Made by a program: the position numbers and the translations under genes. The notes under the pieces were generated by a model. That model was not told the origin of the DNA. It did no database searches and was given only the letters and a program-made list of their open reading frames with translations. This document shows, one piece after another, positions 1 through 14,318 of a DNA stretch of 64,000 nucleotides. Position 1 is the stretch's first letter, and the number at the start of each line of letters is the position of its first letter. The DNA comes from Rallus limicola (taxonomy: Eukaryota; Chordata; Aves; Gruiformes; Rallidae). The stretch spans positions 55,490,179 to 55,554,178 of the forward strand of contig JAKCOZ010000003.1 of NCBI GenBank assembly GCA_022605955.1, given 5' to 3'.

Positions 1-2260
1 AATCACATTTTCCTAGTTAAAAAAAATTTTTTTCTCTGTTGTCCCACAAAAATACCATATTGAGTTGGAAGATAACTTTCACTGGGAAAATAGTAAAGTG
101 ATTAAACAGAAGTATTGTCAAGAGTGCAGTGTAAGCATACAATGCTGTCTTTTAAATAGAATCCTTGTAGGTGTTAGGTTAAAAACGAAAGCATTTGGTC
201 TTCAAACAAAAGCAGTCCTCGTGACAATCTCCAGTGAAATTTGTTATCTCTATGCAAAACACAGAAATGCTCCTCTCTATCTCATTTTGATGTTTTCTTA
301 CATTCCAAGACCACTTTCTTTACTCTTTTTGAAGAAAAGAGGCAGCTTTATGCTTTGGAGTGTGCAGGAACAAGTTGAGGAAGGGTTGGAAGGTCAGCCA
401 GTGAGCTCAAAGCGTGGCAATTCACTTCTGTCTCACCTCATTTCTGCTTCTTCAGAGCAGCAGCATAATAATCTTTTAAATCTGTTTGATATAGCTCATA
501 TGCTTGAAGCAACTTGGACACTGCTTGCATAGGAGCTGTCTTGAATTTGCCTATATGAGGTCACAGCAAAAAAAATCATAGGACACTCAAGGAATTCTCC
601 AGGTTGCTAGATTTAATTACAAGAATTTCTAAGGAATTCTTTTGTACCAAAAATAATTGGGTCATCATTTTTTAAGTGGATTAGATAGAAAAATATAATG
701 TGAAACAGCCATTACATTGAGATATGATGTGGGACATTTTTAGCTGTCAAACTGTGCTTAGAAATGTATAACAAATGCCAGCATGATATTGTGAATTGTG
801 AAGAGGAAAAGACACAAGTTCTGCTGTTTGCTGTTGCCAGTAAATGTCTACTTTTGTTTAGACATTATTACTACAAAAGCCAAGATAAGATTGTGATTTG
901 CCAAATGTTGCCTTGTGCTGTCCAACTCGGGTCTTGAATTAAAATACACACATGCCAAAAATTATATTTATATAATTTAGTATGTTGAGTAATAAAAGAG
1001 TGTTGGGTAGTCCAGTTAATTAAATTATTAAATTTTGGCAGAGCAATGTTAAATTGAGTTTATATTTAATATTGTTTTTTGGGAGAGTGGGTGGAAGGAG
1101 AGTTGAATCCCACTTCATATTAATTGAAACAGACTAAGATGTTGATATAGTTATGCCTGTAAACATCAATTAACCGCCATGTGATGGTAGGGTTTTCTAA
1201 GAAGACAATTTGGAAAGGGTTTGTTTTAGAACAGAAAAGGAAGAGTCTGTGTAACCGACTTTCCTTTCAGACAGGTGAGATGCTGCTGCTCCCAGGAGAA
1301 CCATATATGGGGGAAAGGATCTTGTAACTCATAGTGCAAGAATTAAGAGTTCTGTCAAATGTTTTACAAAATGAGTGCTGCCTTTTCCATTTTTTTGTAA
1401 ATTAGAGTACGTGTACAATTTAAAGGTGCTTAGTCTATATAAAAACCCTACTGTAGTGACTTATATAATTTTCTTGAGGTTAAATTTCACTTGGATGGAG
1501 GAGTTTGCAGGATTAGCTTTTGCTGCTTTCAAGTTGCACATGCACTTTCATTTGGACAAAATCTGCACAGTCAAGCTTTTATGAGTTATGTTTGTTGTTT
1601 ATTTTTCCACTATCAAGATGACCGGTTTAATGTTTCATAAGTAGTTTTTTGACTAAGAGTGTGGCAAACAAGCTCCATTCGTCCTTTGCTTAGTTTGACA
1701 CCCTTTCTGGACACTAACACTTAATTAGTCATTGTCCAAGCTGAGGAATTTGAGTAGCTTGTTGTTTTTGTTTGTTTATTCCATCCCATCAGTAAGTGGA
1801 GTAATGTAAGATGTATCTTGAAATAGAACGTGATGTGAATGTGTATGTTGAATAATTGCTCGTTATGGGTAACAGAAGTTAAACAATTGCACCATTCTTA
1901 AATTCATGCTGATTGTGCAGTGAGAGATGCCACTCTTCTAAATTGAAATTGCATATCCTAAAAAAAAAAGGGATGGATTGAAATTCTAGCAAGGTATATA
2001 TCTGAAGTTTGAAGGTGAAGTTAAATGCTTTTACAGGAAAAAAAAAGGAAAGTAAGTAAAAATTTGAAAATATGAGCTGGCTAAGCCAGTTTGAAATAAA
2101 TCTGTCTGAAAATCGACAATGGAAGTTTTAATGGGGTAAGGCTTTTTCTTCTGAGCATTAACTTGTTTGGATTTCACAGAATATAATTGTTAAAAGAAAA
2201 TTCAAGTCCTAGAAAGATTTCCACATAAACAAAAGTATCAGCCCTGTTCCTTTTGAATTA

Positions 2261-2290
2261 TTTGCACTTGCAACAACTTGCAAGTGCAAA
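2261..2290. repeat. Perfect 13 bp inverted repeat (hairpin)
   Basis: Arms at 2261-2273 and 2278-2290 are exact reverse complements, separated by the 4-base loop caac. The stem barely extends beyond 13 bp, which is short for a microRNA precursor. No function is assigned. Confidence 0.8.
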
Positions 2291-5055
2291 AGGTTCATTA
2301 AAGTCAATGTCTTCTAAGCTTTATGAATTTACTGTGAACATTTTCAGTGGTTTCAAACTAGGTAATTTGGGTTATTTTTCGCTTTTACTTAGCGTAATTT
2401 ATTGTAGCAATAAGCAAAGAGAAAGGTAAAGATACATTTAAGTATTGTTTAGATTAGTTCAAATCTTAGCGACTTCTATTTTTATGAAATCTTTCCTTTT
2501 ATATTTAATTTAAATTAAAAGAACTTTATAATCTTTGCTGCTGGAAGCTAAGCCTTTGGATATCCACTGATATTCCAATTGTGCGTACTTTTCTGCACAC
2601 TTAAGCACTTACAGTTGCTGTCCAGAAAGATATGCCAAATAATTTCACACTGCTCACGTATGTTGCAACAGAATAGTAATGAAACTAGGAAAGGTAACAC
2701 AAGGCCCAGAACAATAAGGTAAAAGATAAGAGATTCAGTTATTTAAAATTATAAACAAGAATGTCATGACAGACTCACGACTATTTTCTTACCAGAAATA
2801 TTTATATAAGATAACCAGGTCTGACTGCCCAGCTATAGAAAAGTGTCTTGCAGTATTGGGGATGTAGAGAAGCTGTAAGAATCGGAAAGAGTAAGTGTGT
2901 GTATCTGTGAGTGTTTGTGTATGTACAAAGAATGGATGAAATAACAGATGTTATCTTACTCAAGTTGATTTACTGCAAAATAAGTTTTTGGGGGTTTTTT
3001 AATTATTATTATTAATTAATCATTTGGCTTGTTATCTAGCTGTTTGGTTTAGTTCTCACGTCTGAAGTTGATTTGCCTAGATACACACCTGCATGAGTAT
3101 ATATTGCAGGGGATTTGGAGGAAGGATTTACAATAATTTACAGAAGTTAGCTATGTGAAATAAAAGTAAGGGCATTCCTGTTAGAAACCTGGCTTCGACT
3201 AACGTCTGCCTAACCACTATTTAATGAATAGCAATTGAGCCCAGTATTACGAAGTACAGGGAATCATCAAAGGTAATAAAATTGAGATCAGACCAAAGCA
3301 GCATCTGGGAGTGAAGTTTTAAGTAGCACACAGGAATGTGTACTAATTATTGCATTGTTAATATGTTGCATGTGTTTCTTGGGTAAAGATGGTGTGACTA
3401 AGGGCAGGCAGTAGCACAGCCAGTAGCCCTGGATTTTATCCATCACAGATTCTGTATTAAATCTCCAGCTGCTTTATAACTTTCCTAATACAACATATTC
3501 CCATGCAAAACCTGTCTGTCCAACTGAGCACACCACTTCTTTCAGATGTCACCAAATTTATGTAACAGCCTAGGACCATTTGGCTTCCTGCTAACTGGAT
3601 TGAAAGCTTAGAAGAGACAGCTGGACAATGTTTCACTGCTACTAAAATATTTGCATTGTATACATCAGACACTCAAGTTCATCGATGTGCTTTGATGGTT
3701 TCTTTCCTATATATACAGGGGAAAGCTTTAGTTGAGATGATGTTGCAGCATTGCCTTCAAACAACATTCCAAGGTGTCTTTTATCCTTAGAGAAGACTGT
3801 GCTTCATTCTGTTCTTCTTTTTTATGGATAAGGAGACTTTGATGAAAGTATTGTTTTATTTTCTGCACAAGGTGTGCCAAAAAAATACAGAGCAAGCACA
3901 GTTCACCAGCCAGAAAAACCTCTTCATCCTGGATTTTACATTTTATTACTTGAAGTATCAAAGCTGTGAAATCAAATGTAACTTGAATATAACAAACTCA
4001 TCAACCTGTTGGATGGAATAATACTTAGCCTTGGTACTTGAAACTTTCAAAGTTATAGTGACACAAACTAATTAATGTTCTGGAAACACAGGAAGCAATA
4101 AAACTCCTGTAGTGCTTTGAATGTGATGTAGCAGGATAACATAATCAGCTTACATGTCTACATGAGAAATAGTCTTGAATATTAGCTGAAGTAATAGTGT
4201 GGTAAGTCAGTCATATTTCTTTAAGTCTTCCAAATTTCAGGCTTTTGCCATCAATATCTGTTTAAAACGCAGAAAATTCACCTGTTACCATCACTGCTGT
4301 CTGTCTCATTGTCAGCATATGCCCTGTTCTCCTTCAGACTTCCAAGGGCTGACATCAATGGAAATTCACAGGATTATGGCACATGTCAAAGGAAGTTGCC
4401 TCTCATACCTAGTAGGCTTGTGAAGCTTTTCATTTCTCATGTCAGTCTGACGGTTGTGTTCATGTTACGGAAATACTTTAGTTGTTTAATATGAAATGGA
4501 ATTTTTCTACCAAAGGCATTCGTAGTATGTAATACTGAATTACAGACATGGACAGTCTGTTAATGTAGTTGTGAGTCCACAGTGAAAAGTTTTGGTTAGA
4601 GTTAGTGAAAAGTAGGGAGGCACTGAAGAACCTCACATCACCATCCTTTTGACCTGGGAATGGAATCTCATTTATTATTTGATCAAGAGTACAGATCAGG
4701 AACAATCACATTTTGTCATGGCCTCCATCACAAGGACACCAGGAAAGAGGACAGCAGGACACAGGCCACCAACTTGATTATGGTGCTCTGGATCTGCTGC
4801 ATGATATTCAGGACTTTCTCACCCCAGGCTTAAACTATGCACTGATCAGATGCTGTCACACTATATAATTTTACATTTAAAAAGAGAAAAGTAAAGTGTG
4901 ATGTAACTCTCCCGGGCTTTTTCCATTCTCCTGTACATTACTTTTGCTAGGCTACCAGGACTCCAAGTTGCTTTTTCCTCTCAGACTCTAGTGGTGAGAA
5001 CATCTGGTTATTTTTTTTATAATTATTTCCAACTTTGTAGATTTTGAAACCTATC

Positions 5056-5090
5056 TTACAAAACCAGATATCACTTATCTGGTTTTGTAA
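5056..5090. repeat. Perfect 15 bp inverted repeat (hairpin)
   Basis: Arms at 5056-5070 and 5076-5090 match perfectly as reverse complements around the 5-base spacer tcact. The flanks do not extend the pairing. It lies in the FGF10 intron and no function is assigned. Confidence 0.85.
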
Positions 5091-8000
5091 CATATTTTAC
5101 TCAGGATACAAATACCTACCTATCTGATTCTAGTGGCAGCATTGGCTTGGTTCTTGGTCCTTGGTGCAGAGTGGGAGAACTTTTGAAATCTTGAAATGTT
5201 TCCTGGGCTAGAGAGATGGTTTCCCACCCAGCTCTTGCTAGCAGACACATATTTATCCATGGAATCCCCATGTGGCTTTGTGGGTGGTAATGTGTAGAGG
5301 GCAGCTTTCCCACCACAGCAGTTTTCCTCAATACAGATTTATTTCTCTTTTGCTCTGCAGAGTTTTCCATCTTAATCACAGCTAAACTTAGGCCTGGAGT
5401 TTGTAGGCCAATATTAACTGTATGAGGAAATAAACTATATTGAACCTTACAACTCCTTGGATACCCATTTGTTACTTTTTGTCTTTAAAATTGGATAATT
5501 ATTTTGAAAGTTTCCTCATCCTGACTAGAGGCAGAATAGAATGTACAAAATCCTGGCACAAAAACTTTCATTACAAACTCCAGCCTGGAGGCAAATTGGT
5601 GACTCTCTGAGGGGTGAAAAACTCAGCCATGCAAAAAGCAAAGAACCAACAAAAACAGAGTCCTCTGGCTGACTCCTGTAGATGAGAACGCTGCACTGCT
5701 CTGTGTACATTGCAGGGGGCACACAGCAGTCAGCTTCTGGCATCTGCATCAGTTCTGAAGTCAACGCTCCTTATATTAATGATAGAAAAGTGTGAGAGCA
5801 TCAGGGTCACCATGAATTGATAAATACCAGTTTGAAAATGTCTGATATAAAGATTGGCCAGAGACAGAACTGAGTGTCATGTATTCCCCTGTTACCTTGT
5901 GAGCCGAATCCAGGGATTTGAGATATGTTCCTGTCCATTGTTATTAATATGACCCAAGCGACTGACAAGTCTTTTGGTTCCAGTCCAGTAGATACAGATC
6001 ATAGCTCAGTTACAAGATGCCTTTATGGCAAATATTACTTATTCTCTTACTTTGAGGAAATATTGTGGGGGGACAAGTGAAGGAATAAGGCATGGTTCAT
6101 ATGCCCTGTCCTCACCTGAGACCTAGAACACAATGGGCATTTAATGCACACTGTGATCTTCCATTGCAGTCCCTTCCAAAGGTAAATGCTGTTGTGGGTG
6201 ACAGGGAGGAAACACCTTGCTTTCTCTTGTGAGGTTCATGGAGTTGCCTTGCTTTCATCATCCCCATGGGGCCTACGTAGATAGGCATCACTGTGTGCAG
6301 AGTTTTTCTCCATTCCACTGGAAATTTCATACCCACAGGACAAAAAGTTAAAAAAAAAAAAGTTTTCAACAGTAGTATATGATAAACTCATATGAAATGT
6401 AAAAGCTGCTACAAGTCTGGGTGTTCATGCAGAAACCTCACAGTGGCATACCAATGTGTATCATATGGCTCAAGTCTGAGGTGATTTTTTTTTAGTTTTA
6501 AGATTCCTTTCAAAATATTTTTCTCCTTTAGCTGCTTAAAATTATATCATCATCTCACTATATTTTGTTATTTTTTAAGTGCTACTGCCTAGCTTAATGA
6601 AAGTACAAACCAAACATGAGGAAAAATTTGTGTATTCTAAACTCTGTGTGGAAGTGCTAAACACTGTCATTTGGATGTTCCCATTCAACTGTCTTTAATA
6701 GATACTATTTTGGGGGAGGGGTTGGGTAAGGGGAGAGGAAGAATAGGACCAGTTTATAAAGTACATCAAAGCAAATCAGTCAGTTACAATTCATAATTAA
6801 TTAAAGTTTGGTTCACCTTAATGTTATCCCTGTGCTTCCAACCATTAGAAAACAAAGGCTGTGAATTAAGACTAAATGCAAATGCATATGTAAGTAAGCA
6901 CCTAGTGAATGTAACTTCTTATATCCTAACAAACCAGACAGTAACAGAATTTGATTTTCTGCTGCTGCAACTGAAAGAAAGATTAGCCTAAATTGTGTAT
7001 GCTGTTTACAAGCTAAAACATGGGATATCTCCTCTTCTGTAGTCACACTACCCTGAGTAGTCTTCACACAAAAAGAGTTACTGAATTTTTAAAGATGTCA
7101 GGCTGTTCTTTCATTATTTCTACCTGTTGGGTGGTTTAAGGTGAATTTTCTGTGCTAGAAGATGGATTCTCGGGCCACAAGGGCTGCTTCGTGTGGTACT
7201 GTATGAGCACGTAAGAACACAGTCTCAGCACAAGTGAAGGTTATAAAGTACATCACTTGTGACTCTGGAAGTGGCAAAGGAAAGAGTAACTGGAAAAGAA
7301 CAATTATCAGACTGGAGATTTCAGGATTTCTTGTAATAATTGTAGGTCCTCCATGAATCTGCTCCTGGGTAAGGAACAAAAAAGGTTTTCTTCTCTAGTT
7401 AAAAACTTAGTGTAAGAGAAGATTGAGTAGAACTCCTCCAACATGCTCGGAGTAAGCTGTGCCCAGGCAAATTGCCTCACTGGGGGCAAGGGATAAGATA
7501 CTGATTCTTGATGCACTCTTAGAGAATTAGACTGAACTAAGGAAACATCGAAAGAGCATTGAAAGGCACTAGGAAGGACCTTTGCCCCTCTGCTTGCTTA
7601 AGTAACTTAGTGAAAGTATATTAGAAACCACAACTTTGACAAGAAGAAAGTTCAATAGTTAATGCATGTCAGAGCCCCTTCTTTAGAAGGAAAACTCAGA
7701 ATGCTACTTTTTTTTACTTCAAGCAATTAGCATAGGTCTGATTTACCCTCTTGTGTCTTTGGTGGAAAGCACTAAGGAGCTCTTGCTTAAATTTGAGACA
7801 AATGACAGTCATTACAATGTAAATCAAAGTTATCTTCCCATGACACAGTGGTGCAATCTCTTATCAGTGACAGATATAGAGTAACAAAATATACTGCTTT
7901 CATCTTCTTTCCTAACTTGGCAAAAATTAGTTTTCTGACAGAGACATAGTATCACATCCTCAGTAAATTTCATGCATCTGTTTGTTGTATTACACCGTGG

Positions 8001-11000
8001 TAAGAAAGTAGTATCTGGAATTGTAGGACCTGGTAGTGTCCTCCTTCAAACCAGAAGTAACTTTGCCATTGACTTCATTGTGAGTAAGGCCAGTTTGCAT
8101 TTCACTGGACTATTAACCACTGATTTCTGAAGTAAAATGGCACTTCTAAAGTACCTTTTACAATCTTCAAGTGTTAAGAGTGTCATGCAGATATATTTCA
8201 TACAAAACAATCCACTGAAAACATACTGCTTTAGATAGAAGCCCCTGATAGAGGCATTCGCAAAGGGGTTCTTGGTGCATAGCAGATCTTAGTAGAAAAA
8301 CTACATCAGCTGTATGTGTCACTTTGTTGTCTTACAGTGGCATTTTATTTTATGCAGTTATAGCAATAGCATAACTGTGCAAACTGACATTTTCAGATTC
8401 TTGGGTGCCTTAGCTCCAGGCTTATTTCTCTCTGTTGAAATTGCTGAGGTCTTTCTTGTGCTTTTAAGTAGCATCTTAATTTGATGTCACAAACAGAAAT
8501 AAAGAAGAAAAACCTTTCCAAGACATTTGTTCTTTGTGGACTAATAGCAATGTTCAGCTCTGGACATCCCCATTTGAAAGTCAATAAATCACTGAAATTC
8601 CAGAAGCAAAAAACTTCATTAGGCTGTTATGTACCAGTAGTGTCTTTACATACTATCCCACTCATGAACTCCAAACTACCTCATATACAAGAAACTAATG
8701 AAAAGGTTTTTCATACTACCCAAATAATATTCATAAACAGAGTAAGGTGTAAAAGAGGATACTATATTGATTCCAAGGCAACAGCTTTGATGTAAAGTAG
8801 AAGAGAGTTTGACCCTTTAATTTTGCTGAGTTAGGCAAGTTTTTGTTTGAGTGGGAAAGGCTTGATAGTATTTTTGGTGTTTTGTTTTTGGAATTAAATA
8901 TTTCCTTTTAAAAGGTCAAATAGGAAATGCCTCTTGCATATGTTTGCTGAGAGTTGTTGATAAAGTGATTTTTTTATTATTATTATTTATTTTTTAAGGG
9001 AAAATATGTCCATTGTAGATGGATAAAAAACAACTGTTAACTGTATCTGGCACGTACATAGCTGATCATCAACGTACATTAATATGCAATTTTAGTATGT
9101 TTTATTTTACAGACCTCTTCTGTTTTGTGCGCATACTCTCAGATTGTGATAAAGTAATATTTATTTTGATTGAGAGTTGAATTCAAGTTGTGAGGAAATG
9201 AACTTCACTGACACATGTGCCATTAAATGGCCCGCACTGAAGTTCATGGAAGTGTTACTACTGACCACAGTGAACTTTAAAACTGGTCCCTAATGAATGT
9301 CAAATTAGAGATGTCATGTTTTCTTACATTACTCAAACATAGTGCCCTGCACTTTTGTTTCACAACTGAAAGATAACAACAACTAGTTTCAACACTAGAT
9401 TTAAATTCTCCTGTGTAAATCATTATTTTACATGAGAGAGATTGGTCCTCACATTCTTAAATGTGGTGTTAAAAAAGGAGATACTTCTTGAGGTGAGGAG
9501 AAGGAAAATCTTTCAAATATTCAGTTGATTTTTATTTTGTTTTATTCTGAAGCTTTTTGACTACAGAAGCTACTCTTTACCTTAACTTTTAAATGTGGGT
9601 TTTTTAATTGGGTTTAAATGCTGTTCCAGATAAATCAACTTTTAACATGGCTGTCTTGGCAGAATATTTAAGTAGAGCTAAGAATTAAAATGTGTTTTAT
9701 CTTAGATAAAAAGGTTGAAAAGCCCGGAGATTATTATATCACTATTTCTCAGAGTAACCCAAAAGATTCCCATTCTAGTTTTCCAAGCTTTAATGATCCA
9801 TAAAAATTATTGTATTCTTGGGATGGATGACAAAGTATCAAGTTTCTTTCTTTGCCTGAGAGACAAGCATGCATCCTTCTGAAAAATGATCCTGGATAAC
9901 AATTTCAACATGACTTTGAACTCATCCCTGACACCATCTTATTCTGAATACATTTTGTCTCAAAGGGCCCTACTGGACACATGGCTGCCCTCAAAGATTC
10001 AGGTCTCTGACATCTGGAGATGATCTAAGTGAGATATCTCTCTCTCATCTCCCACCAATCTTCCCTCAAACAATTTCCCACTCATTTTCTCATGCAGTCA
10101 TAACTATGCCCAGAATTCATCTTTTAGAGTATTTTTATTTGCACAAAGCCATGGCTCATTGAACAAAGTCATCAGTATGAATTCTGAAAACTGTAACCTT
10201 CAGAAAGCTTTATCAGACTTCTGCTAGCCACATTAGAATTTATTGACCATTTACTCCAGCTATTGCAGGTGCCATTGCTCTTGTCTGTTACTTCTCATTT
10301 TTCTCACACTTTCAAAAAGTCAGTGAAAACCATTAAACCATTCCATTCTCTGCTTCCATGTATCATAACAAATCCAGAAAACTGGATTGCTAATTGGCCT
10401 TGCCACACTATCACAACATTTATTTGTGTTTTCTTACCGTATTTGTTGAATCTTGTCAATATTTTTTAGGGTGGAAACTCTTGGGAGCAGGGTAATTTCA
10501 AGAATAATCATGAATATAAAGCTGCTAAATAGGGTGGTAGATCCTGCATGAAATCTCCAAGCACCAGTGTAGCTAAATAGAAATGCTTTTTTTATGCATT
10601 CTTATATATTCATAGCTCAAACTTTCATGTTAGGAAATCTCTGTGTCATTACAAAAAAGCAAGGCACATTCTTTAGATGGTTAGTGCAGTACCATATAGA
10701 GATATGGTTACAGAAAAAAATCTGGTGTAATTTTACTCCTATGTACAAAGCCTTGTGTATATTAAATTCAGCTTAAGCATAATTAAAAGGTAAGAGGAAT
10801 CATTTTGTCTTGTTTTTCCATTAGTATATTCATACCCTACTTGCACACATGTTCTCCCTTTCAGATGCACAAAGACAGCAAGGTCATAATTTCACTTCTA
10901 TCTGTTAACAAACAAGGACAGGCTGATTCTTTACAGGTTCTTCTGTGAGCCCTCCTGCTTCCATAGGACATCAACTTGCTTTTCCAACATGATGGATTCA

Positions 11001-11383
11001 AGAGGTCTTTTTTCAGAAAGCAACAATTGGTGAGCTGTTTTTCAAAGAACAAAAGAGGTCTTAAAGTCAAGTTTCTTTACAAAATTAGCAGTGTGAGACT
11101 TCAGTCCTGTGGTAACTGGCCACACAAGTCCATTACATATTCTTTCTTAAGTACATAAAAAAAAGGGATACTTTGCCACTGGCTATTATCAGAACAGGGA
11201 AAAAATAAAACCACCCCAAAAATAATTTAGCAGTGTTGGGAACTACTGCTGATTCAGAAAAAGGACTGTTCTTAGTGATTTTGTCTGCTCTTAGTGATGT
11301 TTCTTCTCATTCCGTTCTCATTTTTCCTTTCTGACTTGTCCAGTAAACTAAAATTCAGATAATTGAAGAATCATAGGATATAA

Positions 11384-11852
11384 TTCATAGAATCATAGAA
11401 TCATAGAATTGTAGGGGTTGGAAGGGAACTCGAGAGATCATCGGGTCCAACCCCCCTGCCACAGCAGCTCCCTAGCTCATATTGCACTGATAAGCATCCA
11501 TACTGGTCTTGAATACCTCCAGAGAAGGAGACTCCACCACCTCCCTGGGCAGCCTGTCCCAGGCTCTGTTACCCTCACTGTGTAAAAGTTCTTCCCCGTG
11601 TTGGTGTGGAACTTCCTGTGCCCCAACTTGCAGCCATTGCCCCTAGTCCTGTCTCCACAGACCACTGAAAAGGGGCTGGCTAATTGCCCTTGCATTCCAT
11701 GCTTAAGATAATTATAAACAATTAATTATGTCCCCCCCTAGTCTTCTCTTCTCAAGACTGAAAAGTCCCAGCTTATTCAGCCTTTCCTCATAGGGGAGGT
11801 GTTCCAGGCCCTTAATCATCTTCATAGCCCTAATTATTCTCTTCTTGAACAT
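11384..11852 (-). mobile_element. CR1 LINE, 5'-truncated, 3' end at 11384
   Basis: The + strand begins with repeated catagaat units, the reverse complement of the CR1 3' tail, then runs into the CR1 3' region. On the minus strand, broken frames encode typical C-terminal CR1 ORF2 segments, such as [12 protein letters not shown] and [11 protein letters not shown] (within 11712-11909) and a KFHTNTGKNFYTVRVTE-like segment (within 11477-11695). About 470 bp remain of an element normally several kb long. The frame is interrupted, so this is a dead copy. The 5' limit near 11852 is approximate because similarity fades. Confidence 0.93.
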
Positions 11853-12801
11853 GTTAAATGCACAAAAATAAATAGAAAATAGGATAAAATTTAATAGAGA
11901 TTCTTCCAACAGGGCATAATGTCAAAGTAATCTAATATCTTTCTTTGATGATTTTTTTTTTTTCTGGATGAGGAAAATAAATGAGGTCTCCTCTATCTGG
12001 CTGGAATTCGGGTGAGTTGATATATTTCCAGTGCTTCCAGTAGAAACTTGGACAACAATGCAAAATAAATCTGGTAGTCTGACACTGAGAAGTCTCAAAA
12101 ATATAAAGCAGTAGTAGTATATAAGAAGAATCTGATCAAATTGGTGAGTAGAGATGTGGGAAGAAATTTTTTAGTTTGAAGAGAAATATATAAACCATTA
12201 TGTGCTAGTGACAAGAATGTATATTATTGGCAAATAATGATTAATGCGAACGCAGGATTTCAGCATACAGCTTCACAGAATGAGTAAGAAATTCTAATGT
12301 GATGCAGCCATGAAAAATATAAACACAAACATCTGTGTTCTGCATTACAGAGTACCTGTAGAGGTGGAGTAATTGTGGTCCTATTCTGGCACTGTTAAAA
12401 TCTATCTGAAATGAAATGGCTGATATTTGTCAGGCTAAAAATGGAAATGGACTCTAAGGCAGACACAATTTGTATATAGCTCTCCAATGGAGAGATGCAG
12501 TTTTACTAGGGAGACTGAAAAATCTTACCTGTTTAGCTAAGTAAAAGAAGACTTCTCTGTTAACATATCTAAGCAGAAAGATAAAAAGGAGTAACCCTAC
12601 AGATATGGTAAGAGACAAGATGACTGCTTATATTAAATGTGACTAATGGTGCAGAAGAAAATGGGTAAAAACTGTCCCTTTTAAAAAGCTTTTGGAATTT
12701 ATACTTTTTAACTGTACAATACAAGGGATTTTTGAAATGTACTGTCAACAGAAACCTAAGCAGGAATTAAGATTTAGCAGTCTATGAAATGACGATATGA
12801 T

Positions 12802-12863
12802 TTGGGGGTTGGACCCGAATCTCTCAATGACCCTTCCAACCCCTACAATTCTATGATTCTATG
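12802..12863 (+). mobile_element. CR1 LINE 3' tail fragment
   Basis: About 60 bp match the last part of CR1: a gggttggaccc block, a cccttccaacccctacaatt block, then ctatgattctatg. It is nearly the reverse complement of the 3' end of the minus-strand CR1 at 11384, which suggests the same or a close subfamily. Only the tail survives. Confidence 0.88.
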
Positions 12864-13223
12864 TGGATGCTTCAATTAACATGTGACTTAGCTTTATTAC
12901 TTCACTTTATATTACCATGGTTTAAAGCATCTGACTGGAATATTTAATTTTAAAATAATAATTTTGCATTTGTTGTCTTAGTTTTTTTGCTGGTTCTCAC
13001 TGTTTGGTACTGTTTAACACCCCTTGTTGCCAACAGCAAAGTATCTGCTTAATTGTAAGTGCAGTTATAAGGCTTAATGAACAGTTATTTGGATTAATAA
13101 TTTTTCCTTTTGGAAAAATAATGGATGATAAATAAGTTATTTACAGCATAATCATTTATATATGGTTTTGTCAAGCCACATTTGGAAATTGTCCTGATTT
13201 CCAGCATTGTAGATTTAATTTTC

Positions 13224-13580
13224 AGAAGCTGGGAGGGGACACATCCAGCTGACCCAAACTAGCCAGACCAAACTACTCAGACCATATGCTCAGTATATAA
13301 AGGGGCCTGGCCAGGGAGGAGTGGCAAGTCCAGGATGGTCTAAGTTTAAGGTCCTTGGGTGAGAATTTGCATTGTGTATCCTGTTTTGTGTATTGCGTTA
13401 CAAGTACTGTTATTTTCCTCTTCCTTTGCTGTCCCAGTAAACTGTCCATATCCTAACTCTTCTTTTTTTAATTTTTAGGTTTTTTAGTTCTATCTTTGTC
13501 ATCCAGTTCTCCTTTCCATCCCATTGTGGATGTGAGCAGCTGCATGGGGCTGAGCTGCCAGCTGGGGCTGAACCATGACA
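13224..13580 (+). mobile_element. Solo ERV LTR, 5'-truncated, sense strand +
   Basis: This is the 3' part of an avian ERV LTR related to the one at 14319-14866 but in the opposite orientation. Visible landmarks in order are a gggaggggacacatcc block, a TATA box (tatataaa, 13294-13301), a GT-rich leader, an AGTAAA-type poly(A) signal (13436-13441), and a terminus ending ggggctgaaccatgaca at 13580 (a CA end). The start of U3 is missing, so no target-site duplication can be checked. No internal retroviral sequence follows. The family call is from memory of avian LTR consensus features, not a database search. Confidence 0.8.
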
Positions 13581-14318
13581 GAAAGAAATTAGCGTGTAAC
13601 TAAAAAATTCAAGCCAAACAACATTTTTTTGTTAGTTAAGTTACATTAAATGGCATTATGTTGGAAACATAAAGAGTAATTTGAAAAAACATGCTTTGCA
13701 TTTAGTATGAACTAATTTATTAAGCAATAAAAGTGTATACAGTTACCATTCTAAACTGGATGGTTCTTCTAACTGTTTCCTTTGGATTTTTAAAAGAAGT
13801 AGAACTCAACATTTGATACTTTATTTTTAATCATTGATTTCTTTTTTGTTACCAGTTTCACTGTCTTTCAAAATCCAGATCAGTTCACTTTGAATGGGTG
13901 ACTTACTGATACAAGTTGCATAAATCATAATGAACAAGTTATTTTTTTCTGTTAAAATTCTGATGCAAAATTTTTAATTCGTGTTCTTTAATGCTCAAGT
14001 GTTAGACACCTAACTTGATTAGGAAGTGTACTTCTTCACTTAATATCTTTATTTCAGTATCAGTCTTAATATGTTGTCAAACAGATTAACTTCCTCATTT
14101 AATAATATTTATTAAATGAAAAATAAGCCAGATGTATAAATAGCATGCTAAAATTAAAGATGTGTTAATACTGATCCGTTTTAATTAAAACAAATTTAAT
14201 GCTATTTATTTGTATTCTTCCAGTTATACAAAAGAGAGACACAGTGGACAATTTAATAATGGGATGTGCTGTAGCATTGCCTATAATAATTACTTAAGCA
14301 TCTTCCATTGTTGAAAAC

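Noticed and set aside
65..532. 155-codon open frame at the start of the window
   Set aside because: It is the longest frame in AT-rich unique DNA, but it has no recognised domain. In 64 kb and six frames one such frame is expected by chance about as often as not.
8481..8795. 104-codon open frame, + strand
   Set aside because: No recognised homology, no splice or transcript context, and ordinary base composition for the intron.
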